Assembly (NCBI GenBank): GCA_963760125.1
Contig: CAVXBV010000010.1
Location: 1 to 64,000, forward strand
Length of the DNA stretch: 64,000 nucleotides
DNA from: RYN-111 sp963760125
GTDB lineage: Bacteria > Actinomycetota > Actinomycetes > Mycobacteriales > SCTD01
Reading direction: 5' to 3'
Position numbers and translations under genes: made by a program. The notes beneath the pieces are model-generated. The model was given only the letters and a program-made list of their open reading frames with translations, did not search any database and was not told the DNA's origin. Shown here in pieces: positions 32,418 to 41,294 of the stretch; the first letter of the stretch is position 1; each line of letters opens with the position of its first letter.

Positions 32418-34052
32418 ATGAAGCGACCAGCCCGTCCAGGATCGTCCCTCACCAGCCGTCGCCTGGCCCTGGCTGCCTGCAGCGCCCTCGCTCTGTCAGC
32501 CTGCGGCCTGCAGCAAGCCGGGCTCGACGGCTCGGTCGCCGGCCGCGCCGTCCTGCAGAACGGGACGTCCGTCGACGGAACGCCGGGCGGAACGACGGGC
32601 GGATCCTCGAGCGGGACAAGCGGAACGACCGGCGACGCCACGAGCTCGACCTCCACCGGCGGCTCCTTCACCGGTGGGACGTCGGGCTCGACCAGCGGCA
32701 GCTTCGGCGGCTCGAGCGGCAGCGGCGGCACGAGCTCCTCCGGCAGCACGGGGACCGTCGCCGGCGGATCGTCCACCAGCGGCAGCAGCGGCAGCAGCGG
32801 CAGCAGCGGTAGTTCGGGCGGCAGCACGACGGGCGCGGCGCCGCAGACCCCCGGGCTCAAGGGCGAGCTCACCGTCTCCTACGTCAACGTGACCGGCTTC
32901 GACCAGCTCAACGCCTTCCTCCCGGTGAACGTGGCGACGACCGGTGACGCCAAAGCGCAGGCCAAGGCGATGGAGAACTGGGTGAACAGCCACGGCGGCA
33001 TCGCCGGACGCAAGCTCAAGACGGTGGTGCACGACTACAACGCCCAGCAGGCCAGCGAGGCGAACGACAACAACCTCTGCAAGTCCATCACCGACACCGA
33101 CAAGGCGTTCCTGGCCGTCCTGCACGGGCAGATCCACTTCAGCGCCCGCAACTGCTACGCCGCGAAGAAGACCCTGGCCTTCGAGGGGGCGGCCTACGGC
33201 TTCGGCCACAAGTTCTACGCGGCGCACCAGCCCTACCTCTGGTCCCCGAGCTACGCCGACTACGACCAGACCTCCCGGGCGCTCGTGGAGAGCATCAAGG
33301 CCAAGAAGTGGCTGGCAGGGGAGAGCAAGGTCGGCATCGTGCTCTGGGACGATGAGCCCTACCACGAGATCGCCGACAAGACCCTGGCCCCGCTGCTGAG
33401 GGGGCTCGGCGTCGAGGTCGTCCAGGCGTCGGTCTCCAACTCCGACATCGGTTCCATCGAGGACGGCATCCACGCCGCTGCGCAGACCATGGTCATCAAC
33501 CAGGTAGACCACCTTTTGTTCGTCGGTTCGGCTCCCTTGCAGCCCTTCTTCGTCCAGCAGAACCAGCAGCAGCGCAGTTTCGTCTACGCGCTGACGTCGT
33601 TCGACGTGCCGCGCTACATGGCCGTGAACTTCCCGAACAACATGGCAGGGGCCATCGGCGTCGGCATCTCCCCGGTCGACGATGTCCTCGACGCGCAGTA
33701 CGCCTTCCCCCAGCCCGGTCTCGAGACCCTGTGCCGCGACATCTACAAGGCGGCCGGTGTCCCCCTTCCAGGTCGGTATCTCGACGGGCAGTTCAACTCC
33801 AAGCAGGCCATCTCCTACTGCGAGGACACGCTCCTGCTGAAGAAGGTCGCGGACACGATCCCCGGGGACCTGACCGGGGCCTCGTGGACCAAGAAGGCGT
33901 ACTCCCTCGGCACCAGCTTCCAGACCGCCCAGGCCTTCGCGACGTCCTACAGCGCCAACAAGGTCACCGGTGCGGCGGCGTACCGGGACTTGATCTTCAA
34001 CCCCGAGTGCAAGTGCATCACCTACACGTCGGGCAACAAGGCCATTTCGTGA
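32418..34052 (+). CDS. ABC transporter substrate-binding lipoprotein (branched-chain type)
   Basis: 544 residues from an ATG with AGGAAG upstream. Lipoprotein signal with lipobox LSAC, so it is anchored to the outer face of the membrane. Residues about 50-140 are a Gly/Ser/Thr low-complexity linker. The rest is a periplasmic-binding-protein type I domain like LivJ (GELTVSYVNVTGFDQLNAFL, ENWVNSHGGIAGRKLKTVVH, KVGIVLWDDEPYHEIADKTL, VDHLLFVGSAPLQPFFVQQN). It captures the import substrate for the permease encoded downstream. The ligand cannot be read; carboxylates, amides or bilin fragments fit the island. First gene of an operon under the operator at 32352. Confidence 0.85.
   Translation: MKRPARPGSSLTSRRLALAACSALALSACGLQQAGLDGSVAGRAVLQNGTSVDGTPGGTTGGSSSGTSGTTGDATSSTSTGGSFTGGTSGSTSGSFGGSSGSGGTSSSGSTGTVAGGSSTSGSSGSSGSSGSSGGSTTGAAPQTPGLKGELTVSYVNVTGFDQLNAFLPVNVATTGDAKAQAKAMENWVNSHGGIAGRKLKTVVHDYNAQQASEANDNNLCKSITDTDKAFLAVLHGQIHFSARNCYAAKKTLAFEGAAYGFGHKFYAAHQPYLWSPSYADYDQTSRALVESIKAKKWLAGESKVGIVLWDDEPYHEIADKTLAPLLRGLGVEVVQASVSNSDIGSIEDGIHAAAQTMVINQVDHLLFVGSAPLQPFFVQQNQQQRSFVYALTSFDVPRYMAVNFPNNMAGAIGVGISPVDDVLDAQYAFPQPGLETLCRDIYKAAGVPLPGRYLDGQFNSKQAISYCEDTLLLKKVADTIPGDLTGASWTKKAYSLGTSFQTAQAFATSYSANKVTGAAAYRDLIFNPECKCITYTSGNKAIS
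32778..32810 (+). repeat. 9-bp tandem repeat (AGCGGCAGC) in the linker of the binding protein
   Basis: About 3.7 copies in frame, encoding Ser-Gly-Ser units. Likely to vary in length between strains by slippage without loss of frame. Confidence 0.75.
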
Positions 34053-34477
34053 ACGATCACGCCCTGGACCGCCCGCGCACCGCGGTGTCGCTAGCGGTCG
34101 TCCTCGCCGTGGCCGGGAGCCTGGCCGTCGCTGCTGGCGAGGTGCCCCTGACCCGCGACGGCGGGTTCGGTGTCCTCGCTCCGCGGGACGGAGCGGAGGT
34201 CCCCGCGGCCTTCGAGCTGCGCTGGAGCAAGGCCGCCTCCTTCACGACGTACGCCGTGGTGGTGGACGCCGACGTCCCCATCACTGGGGATCTCGTGAAG
34301 CCGGGGGAGCGCGTCCTCACGATCAGCGGACAGCAGCTGGAGCTCTCCCTGGGTCGGGCCAAGACCGGTTCGCCCAGCGCCCGGTCGTTCCACACGGTCA
34401 CCGTGATCCCCCTGGACGCGGCTGGCCGTCGCGCCGGCTGGGACGCGGCCGTGGTTCACGTCCGCAACGCCACGTGA
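34049..34477 (+). CDS. Small exported or membrane-anchored protein of the transporter operon
   Basis: 142 residues from a GTG overlapping the binding-protein stop by 4 bp, and itself overlapped by the next gene by 4 bp. One N-terminal hydrophobic segment (TAVSLAVVLAVAGSLAVAAG) acts as a signal or anchor; the rest looks like a small Ig/Fn3-type beta domain (FGVLAPRDGAEVPAAFELRW, KAASFTTYAVVVDADVPI). Tight coupling suggests an accessory role in substrate capture. No family recognised. Confidence 0.6.
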   Translation: MNDHALDRPRTAVSLAVVLAVAGSLAVAAGEVPLTRDGGFGVLAPRDGAEVPAAFELRWSKAASFTTYAVVVDADVPITGDLVKPGERVLTISGQQLELSLGRAKTGSPSARSFHTVTVIPLDAAGRRAGWDAAVVHVRNAT

Positions 34478-36603
34478 GCCGGCTCTCGCGCGACTCCGGC
34501 GTCCGGACCCTCGGCGTCACCGGAGGCGGCCCGCACGGCAGCCTCGGTGAGGCCGTCGCCGCAGGCACCGGTTGGCGGCCTCTCCTCCTGCTTGGTGGCC
34601 TCGCTGGTGTGGTGCTGGCCCAGGGCGTGGCGCTCCTGCTGGCACCGGACATCGCCGCGAGCCGCGGCGGGTCCTCGACCTCGGTGGGTGGCGCCATGTT
34701 CGCCTGGGTCGGCGGTGCCGTCTTCGGGTTGCCGTTGGCACTGCGCGCGGGCCTCGGGCGGCATCGGGTGCGCGCAGCGGCCCTCGGAGGAGCCCTGGTC
34801 TGCGTCGGCCTGCTGAGCGTCAGCGTCGCCGGTTCGCTGGTCTGGGTCGCGCTCGGCGCTGCTCTCGGTGGGCTCGGTGCGGTCCTCGTGGGAGCCACGC
34901 ATCGGGCCCTGCTGGCGGACCTCTACCCGCCGCTCGCCCTGACCCACGTGCTGGTGGCCTTCCGGGCCGTCTCCCTCGCGGTCGGTGGTGTCGCCGTAGT
35001 CCTCGCCTTTCCCGTCGCGGACGCCTTCGACCTGACCTGGCGCGCCGCCCTCCTCCTCGTGGCGGTGGTGGCCGGCGGGGTCGCGGTCGGCGTCGCCACC
35101 GTGCCGGAGCCGGAGGCGGGCGGGCAAGAAGGTCGTCGGCTACGACGACTCGCCGGGGCCGAGGGCCTCGAGGTGGAGCCGCGTCGCCCGGGCTTCAGCG
35201 AAGCTCTCCGCCGGCTCTACGCCATTCCCACCGTGCGGCCGTTGCTGGCCCTGTTGGCGGTTCTCGCCTCGGTGGCCTACGGACTCGTGGTGTTCGGCTC
35301 CTACGCCCTCGCGCAACGAGGTGGCGTGGCGTCAGAAGCGACACCGTGGGTCATCGTCGGCGCAGCGCTTGCCGGGGCGGCCGTCCTGCTCGACCGAGGC
35401 GCTCGGGTGGCGGTGCTGCTGCGGCGCAGCCCCGCGGAGCTGGCCTCCTGGACCTCCAAGGTCGTGGCTGCTGGGGGCGTTGCGCTCGCCCTGGTCGGGA
35501 TCGCCCCCTGGCCGGTCGCCCAGGTCGTGGCGCTGGTCGTCGCCGTAGCTGCGCTCGGCCTGGGCCTGGTCGTCGTCGACCGGCTCCTCCTGCTGGTCGC
35601 GCCGGTCGAGCTGCGGGGAGTCGCCGGTGCGATGGCAGACACCTACGCCGCACTTCTCGGTGTCGGGCTCGGCGGGTCCGTGCTCGCGGCGGTGGATCGT
35701 GCCAACGGGCTCGGCATCGGCCTCGCCGTCCTGGGGGCTGTTGCGGTCGTCGGTGGTCTGGCGCTGCGCCTGGTGGGTCGTTTGGTCGCGAGCGACCTCG
35801 CGGCCACCGGGGGCTCGCTCGTGGAGGCGGTCCAGAGCTCGGTCGACCGCTCCCGCGGCGTGCGTCCCCCGCTCCTCACCTGCCGAGGCATCAACTTCTC
35901 CTACGGCCCGCTGCAGATTCTGTTCGACGTCGACTTCACCGTCGACGAGGGGGAGATGGTGGCGCTGCTGGGCACCAACGGCGCCGGGAAGTCCACCCTG
36001 CTCCGGGTCATCTCCGGGCTCGGCCTCCCGAGCGCCGGCACCGTCCGCCTGGCAGGTGAGGACCTCACCTACGCCGAGCCCGGCGATCGCGTCCGGGCGG
36101 GTGTCTCCCAGATCCCCGGCGGCAAGGCCGTCTTCGGCCCGCTGTCGGTCGCCGAGAACCTCCGCCTCTACGGCTACGCCCTCGGTCGCGACAAGAAGAC
36201 CATCGACCGTGGGATCGACGAGGCCTTCGAGACCTTCCCCCGGCTGTTCGAGCGACGCAACTCCCTGTCCTCAACGATGTCCGGCGGGGAGCAGCAGATG
36301 CTCGCGCTCTCCAAAGCCCTCATCCTCAAGCCCCGGCTGCTGCTGATCGACGAGCTGTCCCTCGGCCTCGCGCCCAAGGTCGTCGGTGAGCTCCTCACCC
36401 TGGTGCGCAAGATCAACGACACGGGTACGGCGGTCGTGCTCGTGGAGCAGTCGGTCAACGTCGCGCTCTCCCTGGCCGAGCACGCGTACTTCATGGAGAA
36501 GGGGGCGGTGCGCTTCGACGGCGCCACCGCCGACCTGCTCGAACGGCCGGACATCCTGCGGTCGGTCTTCCTGTCCGGGGTCGCGGCGGGGACGAGCGCA
36601 TGA
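34474..36603 (+). CDS. MFS-like membrane domain fused to a LivF-type ABC ATPase
   Basis: 709 residues from a GTG overlapping the previous stop. Residues about 30-440 have 10-12 hydrophobic segments like a major-facilitator permease. Residues about 465-700 are an ABC ATPase of the LivF class: Walker A LLGTNGAGKSTLLRVISGLG, signature MSGGEQQMLALSKAL, Walker B LLLIDELSLGLAPKVV and switch His replaced by VVLVEQSVNVALS, as usual for LivF. The fusion places a second transporter-like domain into the import complex. It pairs with the LivH-LivM-LivG fusion encoded next. Such MFS-LivF fusions occur in other actinobacteria, but the role of the MFS part is not known to me. Confidence 0.85.
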   Translation: MSRLSRDSGVRTLGVTGGGPHGSLGEAVAAGTGWRPLLLLGGLAGVVLAQGVALLLAPDIAASRGGSSTSVGGAMFAWVGGAVFGLPLALRAGLGRHRVRAAALGGALVCVGLLSVSVAGSLVWVALGAALGGLGAVLVGATHRALLADLYPPLALTHVLVAFRAVSLAVGGVAVVLAFPVADAFDLTWRAALLLVAVVAGGVAVGVATVPEPEAGGQEGRRLRRLAGAEGLEVEPRRPGFSEALRRLYAIPTVRPLLALLAVLASVAYGLVVFGSYALAQRGGVASEATPWVIVGAALAGAAVLLDRGARVAVLLRRSPAELASWTSKVVAAGGVALALVGIAPWPVAQVVALVVAVAALGLGLVVVDRLLLLVAPVELRGVAGAMADTYAALLGVGLGGSVLAAVDRANGLGIGLAVLGAVAVVGGLALRLVGRLVASDLAATGGSLVEAVQSSVDRSRGVRPPLLTCRGINFSYGPLQILFDVDFTVDEGEMVALLGTNGAGKSTLLRVISGLGLPSAGTVRLAGEDLTYAEPGDRVRAGVSQIPGGKAVFGPLSVAENLRLYGYALGRDKKTIDRGIDEAFETFPRLFERRNSLSSTMSGGEQQMLALSKALILKPRLLLIDELSLGLAPKVVGELLTLVRKINDTGTAVVLVEQSVNVALSLAEHAYFMEKGAVRFDGATADLLERPDILRSVFLSGVAAGTSA

Positions 36604-39425
36604 TCAACCTCTTCGGCCTGGAGCTTCCCTACGCCATCCTCATCGCCGGCCTGGCGTCCGGGCTCGCCTATGGCCTGCTCGGCGTCGGGCTGGTCCTCGT
36701 CTACCGCTCGAGCAAGTTCATCAACTTCGCCCACAGCCAGATCGGGGCCTTCGGTGCCGCGATCATGGCGATCCTCGTGCTCGACGGCGGTCTTCCCTAC
36801 TGGGTCGCCCTTCCGGTGGGAATGCTCGTCGCGGCAGCTATCGCCTCGTCGATCGAGGTCACCGTCGTCCGCCGCCTGGCCAAGGCGCCGCGTCTGATGA
36901 GCATGGTCGCGACCCTCGGGGTGGGGCAGTTCCTGTTCTTCATGTCGCTGCTGCTCAACTCCAAGGCGACCTCCTCCTCGTTCTTCCCGGTGCCGACCGG
37001 AATGCCGGTCTTCGAGGTCAACGGCCTGCGCATCGGTGAGGACGCCACCGGCATCCTCATCCTGGCCCCGCTCACCGTCATCGGGCTCACCCTGTTCTTC
37101 CGTCGCAGCCGGATCGGCCTGGCCATCCGCGGCGCCGCAGCCAACCCCGACGCAGCCGCCATGGCGGGCATGTCGCCGCAGCGCCTGACCAACCTGTCCT
37201 GGTCGCTCGCCGGAGCCGTGGCGTGTCTGACCGCGGCCCTGCTCATCCCCAGCCTGGGTGCGCTCGCCGGCGCGGCCCTCGGCCCGACCCTGCTGCTGAG
37301 GGCGCTCGTCGCCGCTGTCGTCGGCCGGATGACGAACCTGACCGTGACCTTCATCGCCGGGACACTGATCGGGATGCTCGACAGGATCGTCAAGTTCAAG
37401 GTCCCGGAGCAGATCGGGCTGTCCGACCTCGTCCTGCTGGCGGTGGTCCTGATCAGCCTGCTGGCCCAGGGCAAGCCGGGACGTCGCGAACAGGAGAAGG
37501 GTGCCTGGCTCGCCGTCAAGCCGTGGCCCGCGCTCCCTGAGCAGCTCCAGCAGCTGTGGGTGCTGCGCCGCACCGGGTGGCTGCTCGCCGTTCCGGCGCT
37601 CGTGGCCGCGGTCGTGGTCGTCACGCAGCTGAAGTCCGCCGACGCCTCGATCGTCGCCCAGTTCGCCTCGCTGGTCGTCGTCGGCCTGTCGTTGTCGATC
37701 CTCACCGGGCTCAGCGGGCAGCTGTCGCTCGGCCAGTTCGCCGTCGCGGGTGCCGGGGCGGTGGCCGCGATCGCGGTGTCGCAGGACACCGACAGCGTGC
37801 TGCTCGGCCTGCTGCTGGGAACCCTCGTCGGCGCGGCGGTCTCGGTCCTCATCGGGATCCCGGCGCTTCGGGTCCAGGGCCTGCTGTTCGCCGTGGCGAC
37901 GCTGGCCTTCGCGCTCGCGATGCGGGGCTATCTGCTCAAGCTGGACGCGCCGTTCGGCTTCGGCGCCTCGACCATCACCAACGGGGCGAGGGTCTTCGGC
38001 CAGAGCATCGACGGAGGACGGGTGCAGGCCCTCGTTGCCCTCGGCGCCCTTGCCTTCGCGCTGCTGGTGGCGGGCAACGTGGCCCGCAGCTCGTTCGGCA
38101 GGGTGCTCGTCTCCCTGCGCGACAACGAGGACGCCGCGCGGGCCTTCAGCATCTCGGCCCCGCGCCGCAAGCTGCAGGCCTACGCCATCGGCGGCGCCCT
38201 CGCGGGCCTCGGTGGGAGCGTCTACGCCTTCACTCAGACCGTCGTCTCCGCAGGCAGCTTTCCGGCGGACACGTCCATCGTCATCACGGTCGTCGTGGTG
38301 GTCGGCGGGACGGGACTCATCGCCGGTCCGCTGCTCGGGGTGCTCATCGCCTACCCGACGCTGCTCAACGTCGGGCCGGCCACGAACGGCATCATCACGC
38401 TCGCGTGGCTCGTGCTGATCCTGTACTACCCGAACGGCATCGCCGGCGTCATCGCGCCGCTCCGCGCGCGCTACGTCGACCTGGTCGCTCGGCTCTACGG
38501 CGTGGACGCCCAGGCGGCGCGCGACTCGGCCGACCCGGCGAAGGCCGTCGCCGCCCCGACGACTCGCGGGCTCGAGGCCATTGCCGCGCGCGAACCCGCG
38601 CCCGACGAGCCGCCCCTGCTCGCGGCCGCCGGTCTGACGAAGCGGTACGGCGGACTGCAGGCCCTCGGCGGGGTCGACCTCAGCATCAGGCACGGCGAGA
38701 TCGTGGGGCTGATCGGCCCGAACGGCGCCGGCAAGACGACCCTGTTCGAGTGCCTGTCGGGCTTCGTCAAGGTCGATGAGGGCTCGATCCACCTGGCCGG
38801 ACGCGACATCACGCGCTGGAGCCCGGAGCGTCGGGCGGGGAGCGGGCTGATCCGCTCCTTCCAGGACAGCGCGCTGTTCCCGACCATGACGGTCCTGGAC
38901 ACGGTGCTGGTCGCCGGCGAGCGGTTGTTCCCCAGCTCGCTCGGCTCCTCCCTCACCGGACTGTCACGGGTCGAGCAGCAACGCCGTGAGCGTGCCCGGG
39001 AGCTGCTGTCCCTGTTCGGGCTCGACCGCTACCGCAACACCGAGATCGGGTCGCTCAGCACGGGCACGCGACGCATCGCGGAACTGGCCTGCATGGTCTC
39101 GCTCGAGCCGACGTTGCTGCTGCTCGACGAGCCCTCCTCAGGGGTCGCCCAGGCCGAGGTCGAGGCGCTCGGGGCGGTGTTGGTGTCGGTCCGCGACCAC
39201 CTCGACGCCACGATGATCATCATCGAGCACGACATCCCGCTCGTCTCGTCCCTGGCTGATCGCCTGATCGCCATGGAGACCGGAACCGTGCTCGCTGAGG
39301 GCACGCCCGAGCACGTGCTCGCCGACGACGCCGTCGTCGAGTCCTACCTCGGCGGCGACCCCACCGCCGTACAGCGCACGACCCAACCCGCCCGTGATCT
39401 CGTCACGCCTGAGCTTGGAGCCTGA
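36600..39425 (+). CDS. LivH-LivM-LivG fusion (both permeases plus ATPase)
   Basis: 941 residues from an ATG overlapping the previous stop (ATGA). Residues about 1-290 resemble LivH (GLLGVGLVLVYRSSKFINFA; AIRGAAANPDAAAMAGMSPQ). Residues about 320-640 resemble LivM (LSILTGLSGQLSLGQFAVAG; SAPRRKLQAYAIGGALAGLG). Residues about 665-930 are the LivG-type ATPase with Walker A GLIGPNGAGKTTLFECLSGF, Walker B LLLLDEPSSGV and a slightly unusual signature LSTGTRRIAEL in place of LSxGQ. With the binding protein and the MFS-LivF fusion this gives a complete branched-chain-amino-acid-type importer in three large polypeptides. Confidence 0.9.
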   Translation: MINLFGLELPYAILIAGLASGLAYGLLGVGLVLVYRSSKFINFAHSQIGAFGAAIMAILVLDGGLPYWVALPVGMLVAAAIASSIEVTVVRRLAKAPRLMSMVATLGVGQFLFFMSLLLNSKATSSSFFPVPTGMPVFEVNGLRIGEDATGILILAPLTVIGLTLFFRRSRIGLAIRGAAANPDAAAMAGMSPQRLTNLSWSLAGAVACLTAALLIPSLGALAGAALGPTLLLRALVAAVVGRMTNLTVTFIAGTLIGMLDRIVKFKVPEQIGLSDLVLLAVVLISLLAQGKPGRREQEKGAWLAVKPWPALPEQLQQLWVLRRTGWLLAVPALVAAVVVVTQLKSADASIVAQFASLVVVGLSLSILTGLSGQLSLGQFAVAGAGAVAAIAVSQDTDSVLLGLLLGTLVGAAVSVLIGIPALRVQGLLFAVATLAFALAMRGYLLKLDAPFGFGASTITNGARVFGQSIDGGRVQALVALGALAFALLVAGNVARSSFGRVLVSLRDNEDAARAFSISAPRRKLQAYAIGGALAGLGGSVYAFTQTVVSAGSFPADTSIVITVVVVVGGTGLIAGPLLGVLIAYPTLLNVGPATNGIITLAWLVLILYYPNGIAGVIAPLRARYVDLVARLYGVDAQAARDSADPAKAVAAPTTRGLEAIAAREPAPDEPPLLAAAGLTKRYGGLQALGGVDLSIRHGEIVGLIGPNGAGKTTLFECLSGFVKVDEGSIHLAGRDITRWSPERRAGSGLIRSFQDSALFPTMTVLDTVLVAGERLFPSSLGSSLTGLSRVEQQRRERARELLSLFGLDRYRNTEIGSLSTGTRRIAELACMVSLEPTLLLLDEPSSGVAQAEVEALGAVLVSVRDHLDATMIIIEHDIPLVSSLADRLIAMETGTVLAEGTPEHVLADDAVVESYLGGDPTAVQRTTQPARDLVTPELGA

Positions 39426-39429
39426 TCTC

Positions 39430-40572
39430 ATGCTGAAGAACTTCTGGTACGCCATCGCGTTCACCAAGGAGATCACCGACAAGCCGACGCGCCACAAGGT
39501 GCTGGGGCAGGATCTCGTGCTGTTCCGCCAGAAGCGCAGCGGCAAGGTCATCGCGATGAGCGACCTGTGCGTGCACCGCGGTGGCGCGCTCTCGGGTGGC
39601 TGGCAGGACGACGACGACTGCCTGGTCTGCCCCTACCACGGCTGGCAGTACGACGGCGAGGGCAAGGTCGTGAAGGTCCCCGCCAACCAGCCCGGACGAC
39701 CTATCCCGAAGAAGGCGCGCGTCGACTCCTACCCGGTACAGGAGAAGTACCACTTCGTCTGGGTGTTCCTGGGTGACCTGCCGGAGGAGGAGCGGCCGCC
39801 GATCCCAGACTGGGACGAGCACTTCAACAACCCGGACATGGCGTACGTGCACGGCGAGTTCCTGTGGCAGGCGAACTACGAGCGGGTGCTCGAGAACGGC
39901 GTCGACATCGCGCACACGCCATGGGTGCACGGCGGGGCCTTCGGCAACCGGGAGAAGCCGGAGGTGGAGGAGTACGAGCCCCTCATCACACCCTGGTCGG
40001 CTGAGGCCACGACGAAGCAGAACCCGCCCAAGAAGAACGTCAAGGGCGTCAAGAAGCTCATCTACCGCACGGAGGCCAAGGACGTCGTGACGACGACCGC
40101 GTGGTACCTCCCGAACCTCATCAAGCTGCACGTTCGCCTGCCGATCGGCGAGCTCGTCATCTACGACACCAACATCCCGATCGACGAGAACACGACGCTG
40201 ACCAAGTGGATCGCGTTCCGCACGTTCTTCACCGGACGTTGGGCCGACTTCGACGCGAAGCGGCGAACGCTGGAGATCTTCGAGCAGGACAAGGTCGTGG
40301 TCGAGAACCAGCGACCGGAGCTGCTGCCGGTCGACCTGGCGGGGGAGCTCCCCATGCGCAGCGACGCCATGTCCATCGCCTACCGCCGTCGGCGCGCCGA
40401 GCTCATGGATCTGGGCTGGGGCATCGAGACCGACCGCTTCGTCGGCTCCGGTCCCCGCACCGAGGCCACCGTCATCCCGTCCCCGGCGCGTCGCGACGGG
40501 GACTTCAACCGGGCGTGGGTGATGAAGGAAGTCCCTTCGCGCCCGACCGCCCCCGCTGACCAGGAGGTCTGA
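39430..40572 (+). CDS. Rieske non-haem iron oxygenase (PAO/CAO-like in general design)
   Basis: 380 residues from the ATG at 39430; an ATG 36 bases upstream lies inside the previous gene. The Rieske [2Fe-2S] ligands are Cys47-x-His49 and Cys67-x2-His70 (CVHRGG, CPYHGW). The mononuclear iron site is in ENGVDIAHTPWVHGG, about residues 155-169 (Asp159, His162, His167). There is no transmembrane pair at the C-terminus as in plant pheophorbide a oxygenase, so it is likely soluble. Opening NFWYAIAF and length are reminiscent of CAO/PAO-type and other one-component oxygenases. It needs external electrons; no ferredoxin gene is seen. The next gene, 2 bp away, is RCCR-like, mirroring the plant PAO-RCCR pair. 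Confidence 0.75.
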   Translation: MLKNFWYAIAFTKEITDKPTRHKVLGQDLVLFRQKRSGKVIAMSDLCVHRGGALSGGWQDDDDCLVCPYHGWQYDGEGKVVKVPANQPGRPIPKKARVDSYPVQEKYHFVWVFLGDLPEEERPPIPDWDEHFNNPDMAYVHGEFLWQANYERVLENGVDIAHTPWVHGGAFGNREKPEVEEYEPLITPWSAEATTKQNPPKKNVKGVKKLIYRTEAKDVVTTTAWYLPNLIKLHVRLPIGELVIYDTNIPIDENTTLTKWIAFRTFFTGRWADFDAKRRTLEIFEQDKVVVENQRPELLPVDLAGELPMRSDAMSIAYRRRRAELMDLGWGIETDRFVGSGPRTEATVIPSPARRDGDFNRAWVMKEVPSRPTAPADQEV

Positions 40573-40574
40573 CC

Positions 40575-41294
40575 ATGCCCTTCACCACCGACTCCATCGC
40601 CGGACGGCTCTGCGTGGGCACGCTCGACAGCATCGTCGAGCGGACCGGGCTGCAGCCGGCCGTCGAGCTCCCGTTGCTCTCGGCGATGTCGCCGGACCCC
40701 GTGGGGGTGATGCGCACCTGGACTGGCGGGAAGGGTGTGGCCAAGGCGGTCTACTGCGGCCTGGCGGTCGACGCGATCGGTCTGGACTCCCACATGGTGT
40801 TCGCCTTCACCGACGGCGACAGCCTGGTGCCCCACTTCACGCTGGACTCGGTGTTCGGCCAGGGCACCTACGCCTTCCACCTCGACCTCATCCCACGCGC
40901 CGACATGGGAGCCAACCTGCAGTACGTGAACGAGGTCTACCAGCCGCTGCTCGAGGTCTACGAGGAGGTCGAGGCCCGCGAGGGGTTCAGCAAGGCTGCC
41001 ATCGGTCCGCGGCAGCGAGCGGTCATGAGTCCCTGGATGCTCACGAACCGCGCCACCGAGCAGGCGTTCCTCGCGATGTCCGGACCGGTCAACGCCTATC
41101 GCGACCACTGGTTCGGTCTGCTCGACGCGGGCCTGCCTGCCGACCTGGCGATCGAGCCAGACCTCGCCGGTCGGGACAGCCGCAACCGTAACGCGCTGTT
41201 CAGCCGTGAGGTCGACCCGGTGTGGGACACCATCACCCGGCTGATCGGCGAGCAGGCCGAGCAGATCCGGCTGCAGCTGGTGAGCAATGACTGA
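40575..41294 (+). CDS. RCCR-like protein, copy 3 (divergent)
   Basis: 239 residues, 2 bp after the Rieske gene. It is more divergent than copies 1 and 2 but keeps the order of landmarks: VPHFTLDSVFGQGTYAFHLD, LIPRADMGANLQYVNEVYQP (compare LPRADLLVDLDYLDTYYEP in copy 1), a segment with PWMLTNRATEQAF, and a C-terminal DSRNRNALFSREVDPVWDTI helix parallel to RARD...RRNI. The N-terminal HSWI strand is replaced by KAVYCGLAVDAI. It is therefore a probable third bilin-reductase-fold protein, with a changed substrate pocket. Adjacent to the Rieske oxygenase, it is the best candidate to act on that enzyme's product. Confidence 0.45.
   Translation: MPFTTDSIAGRLCVGTLDSIVERTGLQPAVELPLLSAMSPDPVGVMRTWTGGKGVAKAVYCGLAVDAIGLDSHMVFAFTDGDSLVPHFTLDSVFGQGTYAFHLDLIPRADMGANLQYVNEVYQPLLEVYEEVEAREGFSKAAIGPRQRAVMSPWMLTNRATEQAFLAMSGPVNAYRDHWFGLLDAGLPADLAIEPDLAGRDSRNRNALFSREVDPVWDTITRLIGEQAEQIRLQLVSND

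Noticed and set aside
32690..32812. Possible CRISPR or phage-like tandem array
   Set aside because: The repeats are short in-frame Ser/Gly codon units of a protein linker, without spacers.
36174..38792. 872-codon minus-strand open frame
   Set aside because: It lies opposite the Liv fusions, which carry complete ABC motifs. The composition (Arg/Asp/Gln-rich) is typical of a shadow frame.
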